NCBI RefSeq assembly: GCF_035319885.1
Contig: NZ_CP141285.1
Span: 496,001-560,000, forward strand
Origin: Altererythrobacter sp. H2
GTDB taxonomy: Bacteria; Pseudomonadota; Alphaproteobacteria; Sphingomonadales; Sphingomonadaceae
Length of the DNA: 64,000 nucleotides
Direction of reading: 5' to 3'
Shown here: positions 8,721-16,892 of the stretch, piece by piece
Numbering within the stretch: position 1 is the stretch's first letter
How the letters are laid out: each line of letters starts with the position of its first letter
Program-made: the position numbers and the translations under genes
The notes under the pieces: model-generated
Databases searched by the model: none
Told to the model about the DNA's origin: nothing
Seen by the model: only the letters and a program-made list of their open reading frames with translations

Positions 8721-9995
8721 TCAGCGTTTCCGTGGCTCGAACGCGATATGGAGTTCCTTCAGGCTGCGGAGCAGGAAATGCGGGTGGTAGGTGAAGTCAT
8801 TCTTCCCGTCTGCGAAATGCATATCCTCGAACCGGTCGACCACGGCGGTAAAACCCCAGGCGAGTTCGCGCCGGGCGAGCGGGGCGCCCAGGCAGTGGTG
8901 CGTGCCGGAACCGAAGCCCATGTGCGCGCCTGCCTTGGGCCGGTCGAGGTCGAGCTTGTCCGGGCAGGCGAAGAACCGCTCGTCGCGGTTGGCGGCGGCA
9001 TAGCGCACGTTGACCACCGATCCGGCCGGGATCGCCACCCCGTCAAGTTCCACGTCCTGATGGGTGAAGCGCATCAGCGACTGGACCGGGCTTTCCAGCC
9101 GCACCACTTCCTCGACAAAGGTCTTCATGTACCTGTCGGGATCGGACTTGAGCTGGTGCCACACGTCCTTGTTCTCGATCAGCAGCTTCATCCCGGCCGC
9201 CAGCGCATTGGTGGTGGTCTCACTGCCGCCGACGAAGGTATCGGCCATCATCTCGGCATGGAGCTCGTTGTCGTTGAGCGGTCGGCCCCAGCCACCGATC
9301 ACGGTATTGACCAGCACGCTGATCAGGCTGTCATCCGGGTGCTGCCGCAGGCGCTCGAAAATCGGCTGGAAATAGTGCTGCGCCTCGATCTCCCGGTCGA
9401 CCATTTCCAGGTGCCGGTCTTCCGGCAGCATCAGCGAAATGCGGTGGAAGAAGGCATCGGTCCAGCCCTTGATCCGCCACATGTCTTCGCGGGCTGCGCC
9501 CATCTGTTCGCCGATGATGAACAGCGGCAGCGGCACACAGAACTGGCGCACCCACTCGCAGTGGCCATCGGCCAGGAAGCTGTCGATCAGCTCGTAGGCG
9601 AGACTTTCGACCCGCGGATCGATCTGCTTGATCCGGCTCGGCTTGAACGCCTCGTTGAACATGGCGCGCATCTGCTTGTGGTTCGGGTCGTCCCGCCCGG
9701 CCAGCGTCGGCGCGGGGAGCCACCCCTTCTCCTTGAAGCGTTCCGCCACCTTGCGCCCGCGCTCCTGATCGACCGGGCTGGCGCGCATCGATTCGCTGCG
9801 CGCGGTGGACGGAAACCGCTGCGGATCGAGCAGCACCTCGCGCACGTGGTCATAGCGGCTGACGACATAGATCTGCGTGCCCGGAATGTTGTAGACCGGC
9901 GCCTCGTCGCGCAGCCGCTTGTAGGCGTCATAGGGGCATTGCTGCAGTTCGGGATCGAACAGGTTGATGCTCAGGCTGTCGGCAGTGGTGGCCAT
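8721..9995 (-). CDS. Cytochrome P450 (class I, soluble)
   Basis: A 424-residue soluble bacterial P450 with no membrane anchor. The I-helix oxygen-activation segment is FVGGSETTTNA (residues about 230-240), the K-helix ExxR motif is EEVVRLES, and the haem-binding loop is FGSGTHHCLGAPLAR, with Cys as the fifth haem ligand. Such enzymes need a ferredoxin and ferredoxin reductase; none is encoded nearby, so electrons must come from elsewhere. The substrate cannot be read from sequence. It is followed, in the same orientation, by the TonB receptor and preceded 10 bases upstream by a carboxymuconolactone-decarboxylase-like gene, forming a probable operon. AGGGAA precedes the ATG. Confidence 0.93.
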   Translation of the reverse strand: MATTADSLSINLFDPELQQCPYDAYKRLRDEAPVYNIPGTQIYVVSRYDHVREVLLDPQRFPSTARSESMRASPVDQERGRKVAERFKEKGWLPAPTLAGRDDPNHKQMRAMFNEAFKPSRIKQIDPRVESLAYELIDSFLADGHCEWVRQFCVPLPLFIIGEQMGAAREDMWRIKGWTDAFFHRISLMLPEDRHLEMVDREIEAQHYFQPIFERLRQHPDDSLISVLVNTVIGGWGRPLNDNELHAEMMADTFVGGSETTTNALAAGMKLLIENKDVWHQLKSDPDRYMKTFVEEVVRLESPVQSLMRFTHQDVELDGVAIPAGSVVNVRYAAANRDERFFACPDKLDLDRPKAGAHMGFGSGTHHCLGAPLARRELAWGFTAVVDRFEDMHFADGKNDFTYHPHFLLRSLKELHIAFEPRKR

Positions 9996-10005
9996 GGTGT
10001 GTTCC

Positions 10006-10593
10006 CTATCGCACCTGCACCGAATCCTGCCCCCAGGGGGCGATGGTTTCGGCTTGTCTGAAAGCTTCAGGCAGTTCCTCGACCATCTTCCAGGTGGCCG
10101 CGAGCCGCCCGAATCCGACGAAGAAGGCGCAGGTCATCCCCAGCTCGACGATCTCCGCTTCGCTGAAATGGGCGCGCAATTCGGCGTGCAGTGCATCGTC
10201 GATGGCCAGGTGATCGGTCGCCATCAGTTCGCCGTAGCGGATCGCGACTTTCTCCGCAGGGGAGAGGTTGGTCGCCTCCTGCGGGCGTTCGAGCGAGCAG
10301 ACCAGTGCCTCGTCCACCCCGTCGGCCACCGCGTCGGAATACCGGATCGCCATGCAGCTGCGACACTGGTTGAAGAAAGCGATGCGCAGGCGGACCAGCT
10401 CGACCAGCCGGTCGGGCAGGCTGCGATTGAGTTTCAGCGCGCCCCCGAACGCCATCAGGCCAAGGGCCTGTTCCGGGCAGTGGGCGAAGTAGCGGGTCAG
10501 GCCCTGCTCCAGATCGGTCAGGTTGTCCGGCTGGATTGCGGCGCGCAGGCGCGGGTCCCATTCACCGGGTTCGACCTTGGCTATCCGGCCCAT
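10006..10593 (-). CDS. Carboxymuconolactone decarboxylase / AhpD-like protein
   Basis: A 195-residue all-helical protein of the carboxymuconolactone decarboxylase (CMD) superfamily. The conserved redox motif is present as NQCRSCMAIRYSDAVADG (Cys-x-x-Cys near residue 86). In AhpD the His four residues after the second Cys completes the peroxidase proton relay; here that position is Arg, so peroxidase activity is uncertain. Later landmarks are LSPAEKVAIRYGELMATD and GMTCAFFVGFGRLAATW. The start is set at MGRIAKVEPG because the longer reading would overlap the divergent P450 gene's control region. Its stop lies 10 bases before the P450 gene at 9995, and they are probably co-transcribed. Confidence 0.88.
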   Translation of the reverse strand: MGRIAKVEPGEWDPRLRAAIQPDNLTDLEQGLTRYFAHCPEQALGLMAFGGALKLNRSLPDRLVELVRLRIAFFNQCRSCMAIRYSDAVADGVDEALVCSLERPQEATNLSPAEKVAIRYGELMATDHLAIDDALHAELRAHFSEAEIVELGMTCAFFVGFGRLAATWKMVEELPEAFRQAETIAPWGQDSVQVR

Positions 10594-10714
10594 CTGCCTG
10601 CACTCCCAAAAACGCCTGTGGCTAAGGGGGGCAGGCTGGGGCGATAGCAGGGCAGCGGCAATTGGCGGTTTAGAGCATGAGCCTGCGCCTGCCGCCGGGA
10701 GAGGCAGTGGTGAG

Positions 10715-12040
10715 ATGAAGGCGCAGCGGCACCCCAACCACGAGCTGAGCCCGATGGCTTGCCCCCGCACGGTGGCCGATGTCGACCTGTTCGGACCGGG
10801 CGCGGCGGAGCACTGGTACGAGGCCTACGACATTCTCCATGCCGAGGCGCCGGTGCTGCGCCTGCCGGGCGAAGGGCTGACGCCTGATCGTGACGCCTTC
10901 ATCCTGACCAGGCACGCCGACATTTCCCGGGTGGTGAAGGACTGGACCCGCTTCCCGCCCACGCTCGACCTGCTGGTGGCGCATATCCAGCAGTCAGGGC
11001 AATTGCCGCGCGAGATGCCCGATCTCGATGCCATGGTGCAGTCGATCGTTTCCCTGCGACCGACCCAGGCGCTGTGGCGCGCGCACCGGCAGGAGCTGAC
11101 TGATCCATGGGTCGGGCCCGGAGCGGGTCGTCACCGCGCGATGATTGCCGGACATGTCGACGCTCTGATCGAGCAATGGATCGGGCGCGGCGGGCCAGTC
11201 GATTTCGTGGCCGAATTCGCCCGCCCCCTGCCGCAGCGCACCATGGCCAGCGTGCTCGGCTTCCCGCTGGAGGATGTCCCGCAGCTGGAGGTGTGGGGCA
11301 ATGCGCAGGTCATGTCCTATGTCCATGGCTGCGGGCACAACAACGTGCTGACGCCGGAGCAGACGGCGGAGAAGTTCCGCCTGCTGGCGGGCATGTCGGA
11401 CTATGTGCGCGATCAGGTCCGGGCGAAGCGGGCCAATCCGCAAGACGACATGATCAGTTTCCTGAACCGGGTCGAATACACCGCGCTGGGGCGGCGGCTG
11501 ACCGACGACGAGATCAACGGCGTGGTCTATGCCATGGTCATCGGCGGGCTGGAGACGACGCAATATGCCCTGGCGGAACAGGCCCAGCTGCTGGTGGAAC
11601 GGCCCGGGCTGTTCGCGCAGCTGCGCGCCGATCGCGACCTCATTCGTCCCTTCATCGAGGAAGGGATGAGGTTGCGCAGCCCGACGCAGGGCCTTTCCAC
11701 CCGGATCACGGCGCAGGACGAGGTGTTCCAGGGGGTCGCCGTACCCGCCGGGTCCACGCTGCACTTGCGCTACGGCGCGGCCAACGTCGATCCCGACGAA
11801 TTCGAGGATCCGAAGGAGCTCAGGCTGGATCGCAAGGCGGTCACCCGGCACCTCGCTTTCTCCGCCGGGCCGCGCGTATGCCCCGGCGCAGGGCTGAGCC
11901 GGCTGGAGCAGACCATTGCCTGGAACCGCCTCGCCGACCGGCTGGCCGACTTTGCCTATGCCCCCGGCAACACGTTTCTCCACCAACCCGGCATCATGCT
12001 CGGCACGCTGGAGCTGCACCTCGACTTCACCCCCGCCTGA
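10715..12040 (+). CDS. Cytochrome P450 (second, divergent)
   Basis: A 441-residue P450 distinct from the one at 8721-9995. The I-helix segment is VIGGLETTQYALA, with Gly-Leu-Glu-Thr-Thr instead of the commoner A-G-x-D/E-T. The ExxR motif is EEGMRLRSP, and the haem loop is FSAGPRVCPGAGLSRLE with the axial Cys. The start is placed at MKAQRHPNHE after GGGAGAGG; a second ATG 13 codons on (MACPRTVADV) is also possible. It leads a tightly packed plus-strand group with the ABM-fold and SnoaL-like genes that follow within 14 bases, suggesting one transcript and a shared pathway. No redox partner genes are present. The substrate is unknown. Confidence 0.93.
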   Translation: MKAQRHPNHELSPMACPRTVADVDLFGPGAAEHWYEAYDILHAEAPVLRLPGEGLTPDRDAFILTRHADISRVVKDWTRFPPTLDLLVAHIQQSGQLPREMPDLDAMVQSIVSLRPTQALWRAHRQELTDPWVGPGAGRHRAMIAGHVDALIEQWIGRGGPVDFVAEFARPLPQRTMASVLGFPLEDVPQLEVWGNAQVMSYVHGCGHNNVLTPEQTAEKFRLLAGMSDYVRDQVRAKRANPQDDMISFLNRVEYTALGRRLTDDEINGVVYAMVIGGLETTQYALAEQAQLLVERPGLFAQLRADRDLIRPFIEEGMRLRSPTQGLSTRITAQDEVFQGVAVPAGSTLHLRYGAANVDPDEFEDPKELRLDRKAVTRHLAFSAGPRVCPGAGLSRLEQTIAWNRLADRLADFAYAPGNTFLHQPGIMLGTLELHLDFTPA

Positions 12041-12053
12041 GGAGACCTGACAG

Positions 12054-12455
12054 ATGGCTACCCTGCTCGCCCATATCCGCATCAAGCCCGGCAAGGAGGC
12101 CAAGTGGGAAGCGATCATGGCCGACATGGTCAGGGAGACCTTCGCCACCGAGGAAGGCGTGGTCCGCTATGAATACTGGAAAGGGCAGGAGGAGAACGCT
12201 TATTACTGCCTGCTGTCGTTCAAGGACAAGTGGGCGTTCTACCACCACCAGATGTCCGATCACCACGAAGGACACGATTTCGCCGACGTGCTGGCCGATA
12301 TCAAACTCGAATATGTGGGCCCGGTGAAGGGCGCAGGCGGCGGACTTGCCCCGACCGAGGACCCCGCCCTGCCCGACGATGCGAGCGCGGCGATGCGGAC
12401 CGCGCAGGAACGCTTCCCGCTCAGCATTCCCGGCTGGTGGAGCGCACGCGCATGA
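12054..12455 (+). CDS. Antibiotic biosynthesis monooxygenase (ABM)-fold protein
   Basis: A 133-residue protein whose first 85 residues fit the dimeric alpha/beta-barrel ABM fold: LLAHIRIKPGKEAKWEAIM, then EGVVRYEYWKGQEEN and an aromatic/His segment AFYHHQMSDHH. Family members include cofactor-free quinone-forming monooxygenases and haem-degrading enzymes, but many are uncharacterised. A 45-residue Pro/Ala-rich tail follows the domain. A strong GAGGAG lies 10 bases upstream. It is 13 bases after the P450 stop, and its own stop overlaps the next start (ATGA), so it is translationally coupled to both neighbours. Confidence 0.8.
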   Translation: MATLLAHIRIKPGKEAKWEAIMADMVRETFATEEGVVRYEYWKGQEENAYYCLLSFKDKWAFYHHQMSDHHEGHDFADVLADIKLEYVGPVKGAGGGLAPTEDPALPDDASAAMRTAQERFPLSIPGWWSARA

Positions 12456-12982
12456 GCAGGGATACGGCCTTGCAGGACCTGCTCGACAAGCAGGCCATTA
12501 CCGAGGTTCTGCAACGCTATTCGCGCACCCTCGACTGGCTCGACGATGAAGGGCAGGCAGGTTGCTACTGGCCCGACGCGCATATCGACTACGGCTTTTT
12601 CACCGGCAGCGCGGCGGAATTCGTGCCGGTGGTGATGGCAATCGAGCGCGCCAGCCAGCGGCGCTGGCACCTGCTCTCCACCCCGGCGATCCGGTTCGAT
12701 TCGGCCGATCATGCCGAGGTCGAATGCTATGGCATGGCCACGGGGATCCGGCAGCAGGACGACGGCACCTGGTCAGGCGGGCTTTACGGCGGGCGCTACC
12801 TCGACGCGTTCGAACGGCGGACGGGGGAGAACGGGGCCGAGTGGCGGATCGCCCGGCGGCGATACATCATGGACTGGAAAACCCCGCTCGACGATCAGCC
12901 GTCCAACGAACCCAACCCCGATTTCCCCCTGCCGGTGCTGCAGATCATCGCCAGCGGGCACGCCGATTACCGGAGGATGTAG
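12452..12982 (+). CDS. SnoaL/NTF2-like protein
   Basis: A 176-residue protein with the opening of SnoaL-like (NTF2-fold) enzymes: LLDKQAITEVLQRYSRTLDW, an N-terminal helix pair followed by WLDDEGQAGCYWPDAHIDYG, and the cone-shaped sheet segments GLYGGRYLDAFER and WRIARRRYIMDW. Members include polyketide cyclases, dehydratases, isomerases and ring hydroxylase beta subunits. The catalytic role here is open. The ATG overlaps the stop of the ABM-fold gene. A second member in this block (13107-13463) and a third at 27331-27873 share only the fold, not close sequence. Confidence 0.8.
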   Translation: MSRDTALQDLLDKQAITEVLQRYSRTLDWLDDEGQAGCYWPDAHIDYGFFTGSAAEFVPVVMAIERASQRRWHLLSTPAIRFDSADHAEVECYGMATGIRQQDDGTWSGGLYGGRYLDAFERRTGENGAEWRIARRRYIMDWKTPLDDQPSNEPNPDFPLPVLQIIASGHADYRRM

Positions 12983-12991
12983 CTTCTCGCT

Positions 12992-13082
12992 CGTCATTGC
13001 GAGGAGGCGAAGCTGGCGAAGCAATCCAGAGCCCGACGCATGACCATTCTGGATTGCCGCGGCCTGCGGCCCGGCCATGACG
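12992..13082. repeat. REP-like inverted repeat, copy 1 (degenerate)
   Basis: The outer arms are CGTCATTGCGAGG and CCATGACG, and the inner arms are GCAATCCAGA and TCTGGATTGC. The unit is the same as the better conserved copy at 14552-14634, but the outer part has diverged and the centre differs. It fills the gap between two convergent genes, where it may fold in RNA and end transcription from both sides. Such palindromic elements are non-coding and are often spread by RAYT transposases; no such gene is in the window. Confidence 0.75.
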
Positions 13083-13106
13083 GGTTGGCGAGGGCAGGCC
13101 GCGGGC

Positions 13107-13463
13107 CTACCCCTCCTCAGCCGGGTCCATATAGTCGCGGTAATAGGTCAGCTTGCCGTCTGTCACCTTGTAGATGCCCACCCCGCCGCGTGAAGGCGCG
13201 CCTTCCATGTGCATGGTCCAGCGCGCCCACACAGCATGGTCATCGCCGCAGATTTCGTCGACGGTGAAGTGGACTTTGCGGGTGCCCATTTCCCTGACCA
13301 TGGTGGTCATGAAACCGAGGATCGCCTCGCGCCCTTCGTAGCGGCCCCAGATCGGGTCCTCCAGCAGGGCGTCCTCGGCGAACAGGTCGACCAGTCGGGT
13401 GTAGTCGCCATCGTCCTGGATGCGCCAGAACTCCTCGATCACCCGCTGTGCTTGTCCCGGCAT
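13107..13463 (-). CDS. SnoaL/NTF2-like protein (steroid isomerase-type fold)
   Basis: A 118-residue single-domain NTF2-fold protein. RVIEEFWRIQDDGDYTRLVDLFAEDALLEDP is the classic opening helix-turn with the acidic pocket residues, followed by GREAILGFM and a final strand pair, VGIYKVTDGKLTYYRDYMDP. This compact form resembles ketosteroid isomerase or SnoaL-like cyclases more than ring-hydroxylase beta subunits. GGGGAGAG precedes the ATG at MPGQAQRV; a longer reading would run into the tandem repeats upstream. It is divergent from the CMD-like gene at 13610. Confidence 0.8.
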   Translation of the reverse strand: MPGQAQRVIEEFWRIQDDGDYTRLVDLFAEDALLEDPIWGRYEGREAILGFMTTMVREMGTRKVHFTVDEICGDDHAVWARWTMHMEGAPSRGGVGIYKVTDGKLTYYRDYMDPAEEG

Positions 13464-13479
13464 TTGTTCTCTCCCCCCA

Positions 13480-13512
13480 CAGTGTCGGTGCAGTGTCGGT
13501 GCAGCATCGGCG
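13480..13512. promoter_or_regulatory. Three tandem 11-bp repeats between divergent genes
   Basis: CAGTGTCGGTG occurs twice back to back, followed by a third, diverged copy, CAGCATCGGCG, at an exact 11-base period. The array starts 17 bases upstream of the minus-strand NTF2-like gene and about 100 bases before the plus-strand CMD-like gene. Near-helical-pitch tandem copies in a divergent promoter suggest a multi-site operator on one face of the DNA. CAGTGTCGG also appears once at 8663-8671, upstream of the TonB receptor. No regulator gene is adjacent. Confidence 0.42.
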
Positions 13513-13609
13513 CCAGTGTGCCACGATGCGGGTGCGCGGCTGCCCTGTGAAAATGGCGAGGGCGGGGGACAGGCCGGGGCTGTTATCGTGCCGCGCAAGG
13601 AGAGGCCCG

Positions 13610-14143
13610 ATGTCCACCACCCCCCGCGTATCTTCCGCCGTTCCCGGCGAGCCAGCCCACTTCGGCACGGTGCTGGCCCACCAGCCGGAACTGTCGGCCA
13701 GGTTTTTCGCCCTCTACGGCGCGTTCTGGGGCAGCGATGTCCTCTCGGCCCGGATCAAGGAAGTGGCGCGGATGCGCAATGCCCGGGTCACCGAATGCGG
13801 CTTTTGCCGCCAGGTGCGGTTCGACAAGGCCGTGGCCCAGGGGCTGGGCGAGGACGTGCTGGACGACATTACCGATGGCTACGAGGCCTCCGCCCGGCTG
13901 ACCGAGGCGGAAAAGGCCGCGCTGACATTCACCGATGCGCTGATCCATGATCCGGACCTGCTCACCGGCGATGCCCGCGCGGCACTCGCCCGCCATCTCA
14001 CGCCGGAGCAGATTGCCGAGCTGGGCCTGGGGGTCAGCCTGTTCCTTGCCCTCGCCAAGGCGCTGATCACCATGGGACTGGAACCGGAAGCGATGGCCCG
14101 CACCGTGCTGCCCACACCTGCGCCGCTGGAGCAGGCGGCATGA
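13610..14143 (+). CDS. Carboxymuconolactone decarboxylase / AhpD-like protein
   Basis: A 177-residue CMD-superfamily protein. The redox pair is ECGFCRQVRFDKAVAQGL (Cys-Gly-Phe-Cys near residue 64); as in the paralogue at 10006-10593, Arg replaces the AhpD catalytic His four residues on. LTEAEKAALTFTDALIHDP and GVSLFLALAKALITMG are the family's middle and final helices. AAGGAGAG lies 8 bases before the ATG. Its stop overlaps the start of the next gene (ATGA), and the two encode related folds, so they may form a hetero-oligomer. Confidence 0.88.
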   Translation: MSTTPRVSSAVPGEPAHFGTVLAHQPELSARFFALYGAFWGSDVLSARIKEVARMRNARVTECGFCRQVRFDKAVAQGLGEDVLDDITDGYEASARLTEAEKAALTFTDALIHDPDLLTGDARAALARHLTPEQIAELGLGVSLFLALAKALITMGLEPEAMARTVLPTPAPLEQAA

Positions 14144-14523
14144 GCGGGCCGGTTTTTGCCGCACTGGCGGCCCGGCCCGAACTGGCCGCACACTATGCCG
14201 CGTTCCGCGAAGCCGCGCACCAGGCGCTCGACCCGGCGCTGGTCGCCATGGTCCGCCAGGCGATTGCGGCAGTGCATGGCTGCGCCGACCCGGAGGCCGC
14301 GCCGATCGACGAGGCCGCGCTCGACGCCGGTACGCAGGCCTGCCTCGCGTATGCCCGGCGCATGCCGTTCGAGCACACCGCAATCACCGATGCCGAGGCC
14401 GCCGCCGTGGTCGCCGCGCTGGGCGAGCCGGGCTATGTCGCGTTCTCGGTGGTGGCGGCACTGGCCGATGCTGAATGCCGCGCGGGGCTGGTGGGGCTGC
14501 CGGAGCTGGTGGAGCAGGGCTAG
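14140..14523 (+). CDS. Small CMD-like protein lacking the Cys-x-x-Cys motif
   Basis: A 127-residue Ala-rich helical protein, translationally coupled to the preceding CMD/AhpD-like gene. The helix order and the phrase ALVAMVRQAIAAVHGCADPEA resemble the region before and at the CMD redox motif, but only one Cys remains. The end (EPGYVAFSVVAALADAECRAGL) again recalls the last CMD helices. I infer a degenerate paralogue or partner subunit; similarity is by eye only. Confidence 0.62.
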   Translation: MSGPVFAALAARPELAAHYAAFREAAHQALDPALVAMVRQAIAAVHGCADPEAAPIDEAALDAGTQACLAYARRMPFEHTAITDAEAAAVVAALGEPGYVAFSVVAALADAECRAGLVGLPELVEQG

Positions 14524-14551
14524 GGCCACCGGTCCTTCCCATTTCCTGGCC

Positions 14552-14634
14552 CGTCATTGCGAGCGAAGCGAAGCAATCCAGAGCGTTTGCGCGCAGCGCT
14601 CTGGATTGCCGCGGCCTTCGGCCTCGCAATGACG
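14552..14634. repeat. REP-like inverted repeat, copy 2 (well conserved)
   Basis: The outer arms CGTCATTGCGAG and CTCGCAATGACG are perfectly complementary, and so are the inner arms GCAATCCAGAGCG and CGCTCTGGATTGC. The copy would fold into a long two-step hairpin with GCGGCCTTCGGCC-type side stems. It lies between the ends of two convergent genes, as copy 1 does. It is non-coding; its most likely effects are transcription termination or mRNA 3'-end protection. Confidence 0.86.
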
Positions 14635-14649
14635 AAATAAGAGTGGAGC

Positions 14650-15180
14650 TTACGCCAGCGCCCGCACCGGGTCGGACCCGTCCCACCCCTGCGCTGCTTC
14701 CGCCACCATCGCGTAGAAGCCCGTCAGCACGTCACTCGGCTCGTACAGTTCCAGCATGTGTCCCATTTGCTCCCGCGCATCGATAAAGGCAAATGCGGTG
14801 CCCGTTGCCGTGACTGATAGCTGCGCCAGCGGCATCCCCTCGCCTGCAAACTGCGCGATTGCCGCCTCCAGATTGTCGACGAACAGCGCCGCATGGTGCA
14901 GCCCTTCCTGGCCCGATCCGTGCGGATAGATGTCATGCACCGCGCTCGGATCGGGGTTGTGCTGCTGGACCAGTTCCACCATCACGCCGCCCCACTGCCC
15001 ATAGGCGCTCGAATGGTCGAACGGGCGCTCGACCCCGCGATGCTCGGAGCGCGCCAGCGCCACATGCCGCAGGACGAAGAACGGGCCGGAGCCGAATCGC
15101 CGGTGGTGCGCCAGTGCCGCTGCCTCCACGTCCTGCACTGCGTAGGCGAGTTGGCGCACGGCCAGACCACCCGGAAGCAT
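14650..15180 (-). CDS. VOC-superfamily (glyoxalase-like) protein
   Basis: A 176-residue protein of the vicinal oxygen chelate superfamily. AVRQLAYAVQDVEAAALAHHRRFGSGPF starts the first beta-alpha-beta-beta-beta module, and GLHHAALFVDNLEAAIAQFAGEG starts the second. The metal-ligand positions look like His in the second module (LHHAALF) and Glu at the end (MLELYEP). Members include glyoxalases, extradiol dioxygenases and methylmalonyl-CoA epimerases. Its start lies one base after the stop of the acyl-CoA synthetase gene, so the two are one operon and a CoA-thioester epimerase or lyase role is possible. Confidence 0.82.
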   Translation of the reverse strand: MLPGGLAVRQLAYAVQDVEAAALAHHRRFGSGPFFVLRHVALARSEHRGVERPFDHSSAYGQWGGVMVELVQQHNPDPSAVHDIYPHGSGQEGLHHAALFVDNLEAAIAQFAGEGMPLAQLSVTATGTAFAFIDAREQMGHMLELYEPSDVLTGFYAMVAEAAQGWDGSDPVRALA

Positions 15181-15181
15181 G

Positions 15182-16774
15182 TCAGTTGACCGCCCGGTCC
15201 TTGCCCTCCCAGTAAGGCGCGCGCAGTTCGCGGCGCAGGATCTTGCCGCTGGGATTGCGCGGCAGGGCATCGATGAAGTCGACCGACTTGGGGCACTTGT
15301 AGCCCGCGATGTGCTGGCGCGCGTGGGCAATCACCTCGGCCTCGGTCAGGTTTTCGCCGGGCTTGACCACCACGCAGGCCTTGACCGCCTCGCCCCACTT
15401 GTCGTCGGGCACCCCGATTACGGCCACGTCAGCCACTTTGGGGTGGGCGTAGATCGCGTTCTCGACCTCGGCCGGATAGACGTTCTCCCCGCCGGAGATG
15501 ATCATGTCCTTCACCCGGTCGTGGATGTAGAGATAGCCGTCCTCGTCGAGATAGCCCGCATCGCCGGTCCGCAGCCAGCCTTCGGCGTCGATTGTCTCGG
15601 CGGTCGCCTCGGGCTTGTTCCAGTAGCCCTTCATGTTCTTGGTCGAGCGGGTGGCGATTTCGCCCACTGCGTTGGGGCCGAGCGGGTTGCCATCGGCATC
15701 GATGATCTTGATTTCCACCCCCGCCAGCGGCTTGCCGACCGAGCGCATTTTCGGGCTGCCTTCGGGCACGTGGTCTTCCGGGTCGAGCGCCACGATCGTG
15801 CCGCTGGTCTCCGTCATCCCGTACATCTGGACGAACCCGCAGCCGATCCGGTCCATCGCCGCTTTCATCAGTTCGAGCGGGATCGGCGAGGCACCATAGG
15901 TGATCGTCTTCAACCGGCTGAAATCGACCTCGCCCACGCGCGGGTGGTTGAGCAGGATCTGGATCGCTGCGGGCACCAGGAAGATCTTGGAGATATTGTA
16001 GTTGGCGATCAGGTCCAGCGCCTGCGTGGGATCATATTCGGGCAGGACAATCGAATTGGTCCCCGCCACGATCGTGCCGATGCCGGTGCCGGTGCCACTG
16101 ATGTGAAAGCACGGCATGGCCAGCAGGGTGACGTCTCCCTCGACCGGTTCCTGCCACGGCCGCAGCACGCCCTCGCTTCCCGTCGCATCGCGGCTGGAGA
16201 GGATCGAGCCATTGGTCATTACCGCACCCTTGGGCCGCCCGGTGGTGCCCGAGGTGTAGAGCTGGAGCAGGTCGTCCTCGCGCACCAGTGGCACTTGCGG
16301 ATCGGTTGCCGGGAAGCTGTCGCGCCACGCGCGGTAATCGGCAGCGGTTTGCGCGCCGGCATCGATCCTGATCACGTGTTCGAGCCGGGGCACTTGCCCG
16401 CGCACCTGCTCGACCATCGCGGCGAAACCTTCGCCCACGAACACCACCCGCGCCTGGCAATCGTCCAGGATATAGGCGACCTCGGGCGGGGCCAGCCGCC
16501 AGTTGACCGGGGTCATCACCGCGCCCAGCTTGGCCGCACCCAGCAGCGCCTCGAAATAGAGCGGGTGGTTCTTGCCCAGATAGGCAACCCGCTCGCCCTT
16601 CGTCACGCCCAATGAGGCAAGGGCCTGTGCCGCGCGGTTGCTGCCCGCGTCGAGCGCGCCGAACGTCAGCTCCTCGTCACCGAAGGTGAAGGCGACTGTA
16701 TCGGGCTGGGCCTGGCCGTGCAGCCGGATCACTTCGGCCAGCGTTTCGGCCTGGAGGATGGTGTCGATGTCCAT
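15182..16774 (-). CDS. Fatty-acyl/aryl-CoA synthetase (AMP-binding)
   Basis: A 530-residue adenylate-forming ligase that makes an acyl-AMP and then an acyl-CoA. The P-loop A3 motif is YTSGTTGRPKGAVMTNGS, the A5 motif is MYGMTETSG, and the A7 motif is WLRTGDAGYLDEDGYLYIHDR. The A8/A10 end is GGENVYPAEVEN ... NPSGKILRREL, with the catalytic Lys near the C-terminus. The substrate-binding pocket does not reveal the acid. Divergent thioesterase and enoyl-CoA hydratase genes and the downstream VOC gene place it in degradation of a carboxylic acid as its CoA ester, probably the product of the P450 steps in this block (inference). Confidence 0.93.
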   Translation of the reverse strand: MDIDTILQAETLAEVIRLHGQAQPDTVAFTFGDEELTFGALDAGSNRAAQALASLGVTKGERVAYLGKNHPLYFEALLGAAKLGAVMTPVNWRLAPPEVAYILDDCQARVVFVGEGFAAMVEQVRGQVPRLEHVIRIDAGAQTAADYRAWRDSFPATDPQVPLVREDDLLQLYTSGTTGRPKGAVMTNGSILSSRDATGSEGVLRPWQEPVEGDVTLLAMPCFHISGTGTGIGTIVAGTNSIVLPEYDPTQALDLIANYNISKIFLVPAAIQILLNHPRVGEVDFSRLKTITYGASPIPLELMKAAMDRIGCGFVQMYGMTETSGTIVALDPEDHVPEGSPKMRSVGKPLAGVEIKIIDADGNPLGPNAVGEIATRSTKNMKGYWNKPEATAETIDAEGWLRTGDAGYLDEDGYLYIHDRVKDMIISGGENVYPAEVENAIYAHPKVADVAVIGVPDDKWGEAVKACVVVKPGENLTEAEVIAHARQHIAGYKCPKSVDFIDALPRNPSGKILRRELRAPYWEGKDRAVN

Positions 16775-16892
16775 TTTGCTGGTTGTCGCCCTTCTGCTCG
16801 GTTGCTTTGTGCAGCTTTCCTGTGCCGGAGATTAGCCCTAGGCGGCAGGGGCCGCGCGCGGGATTGGCACAATTCATAGCAGGGAGAGCGAG

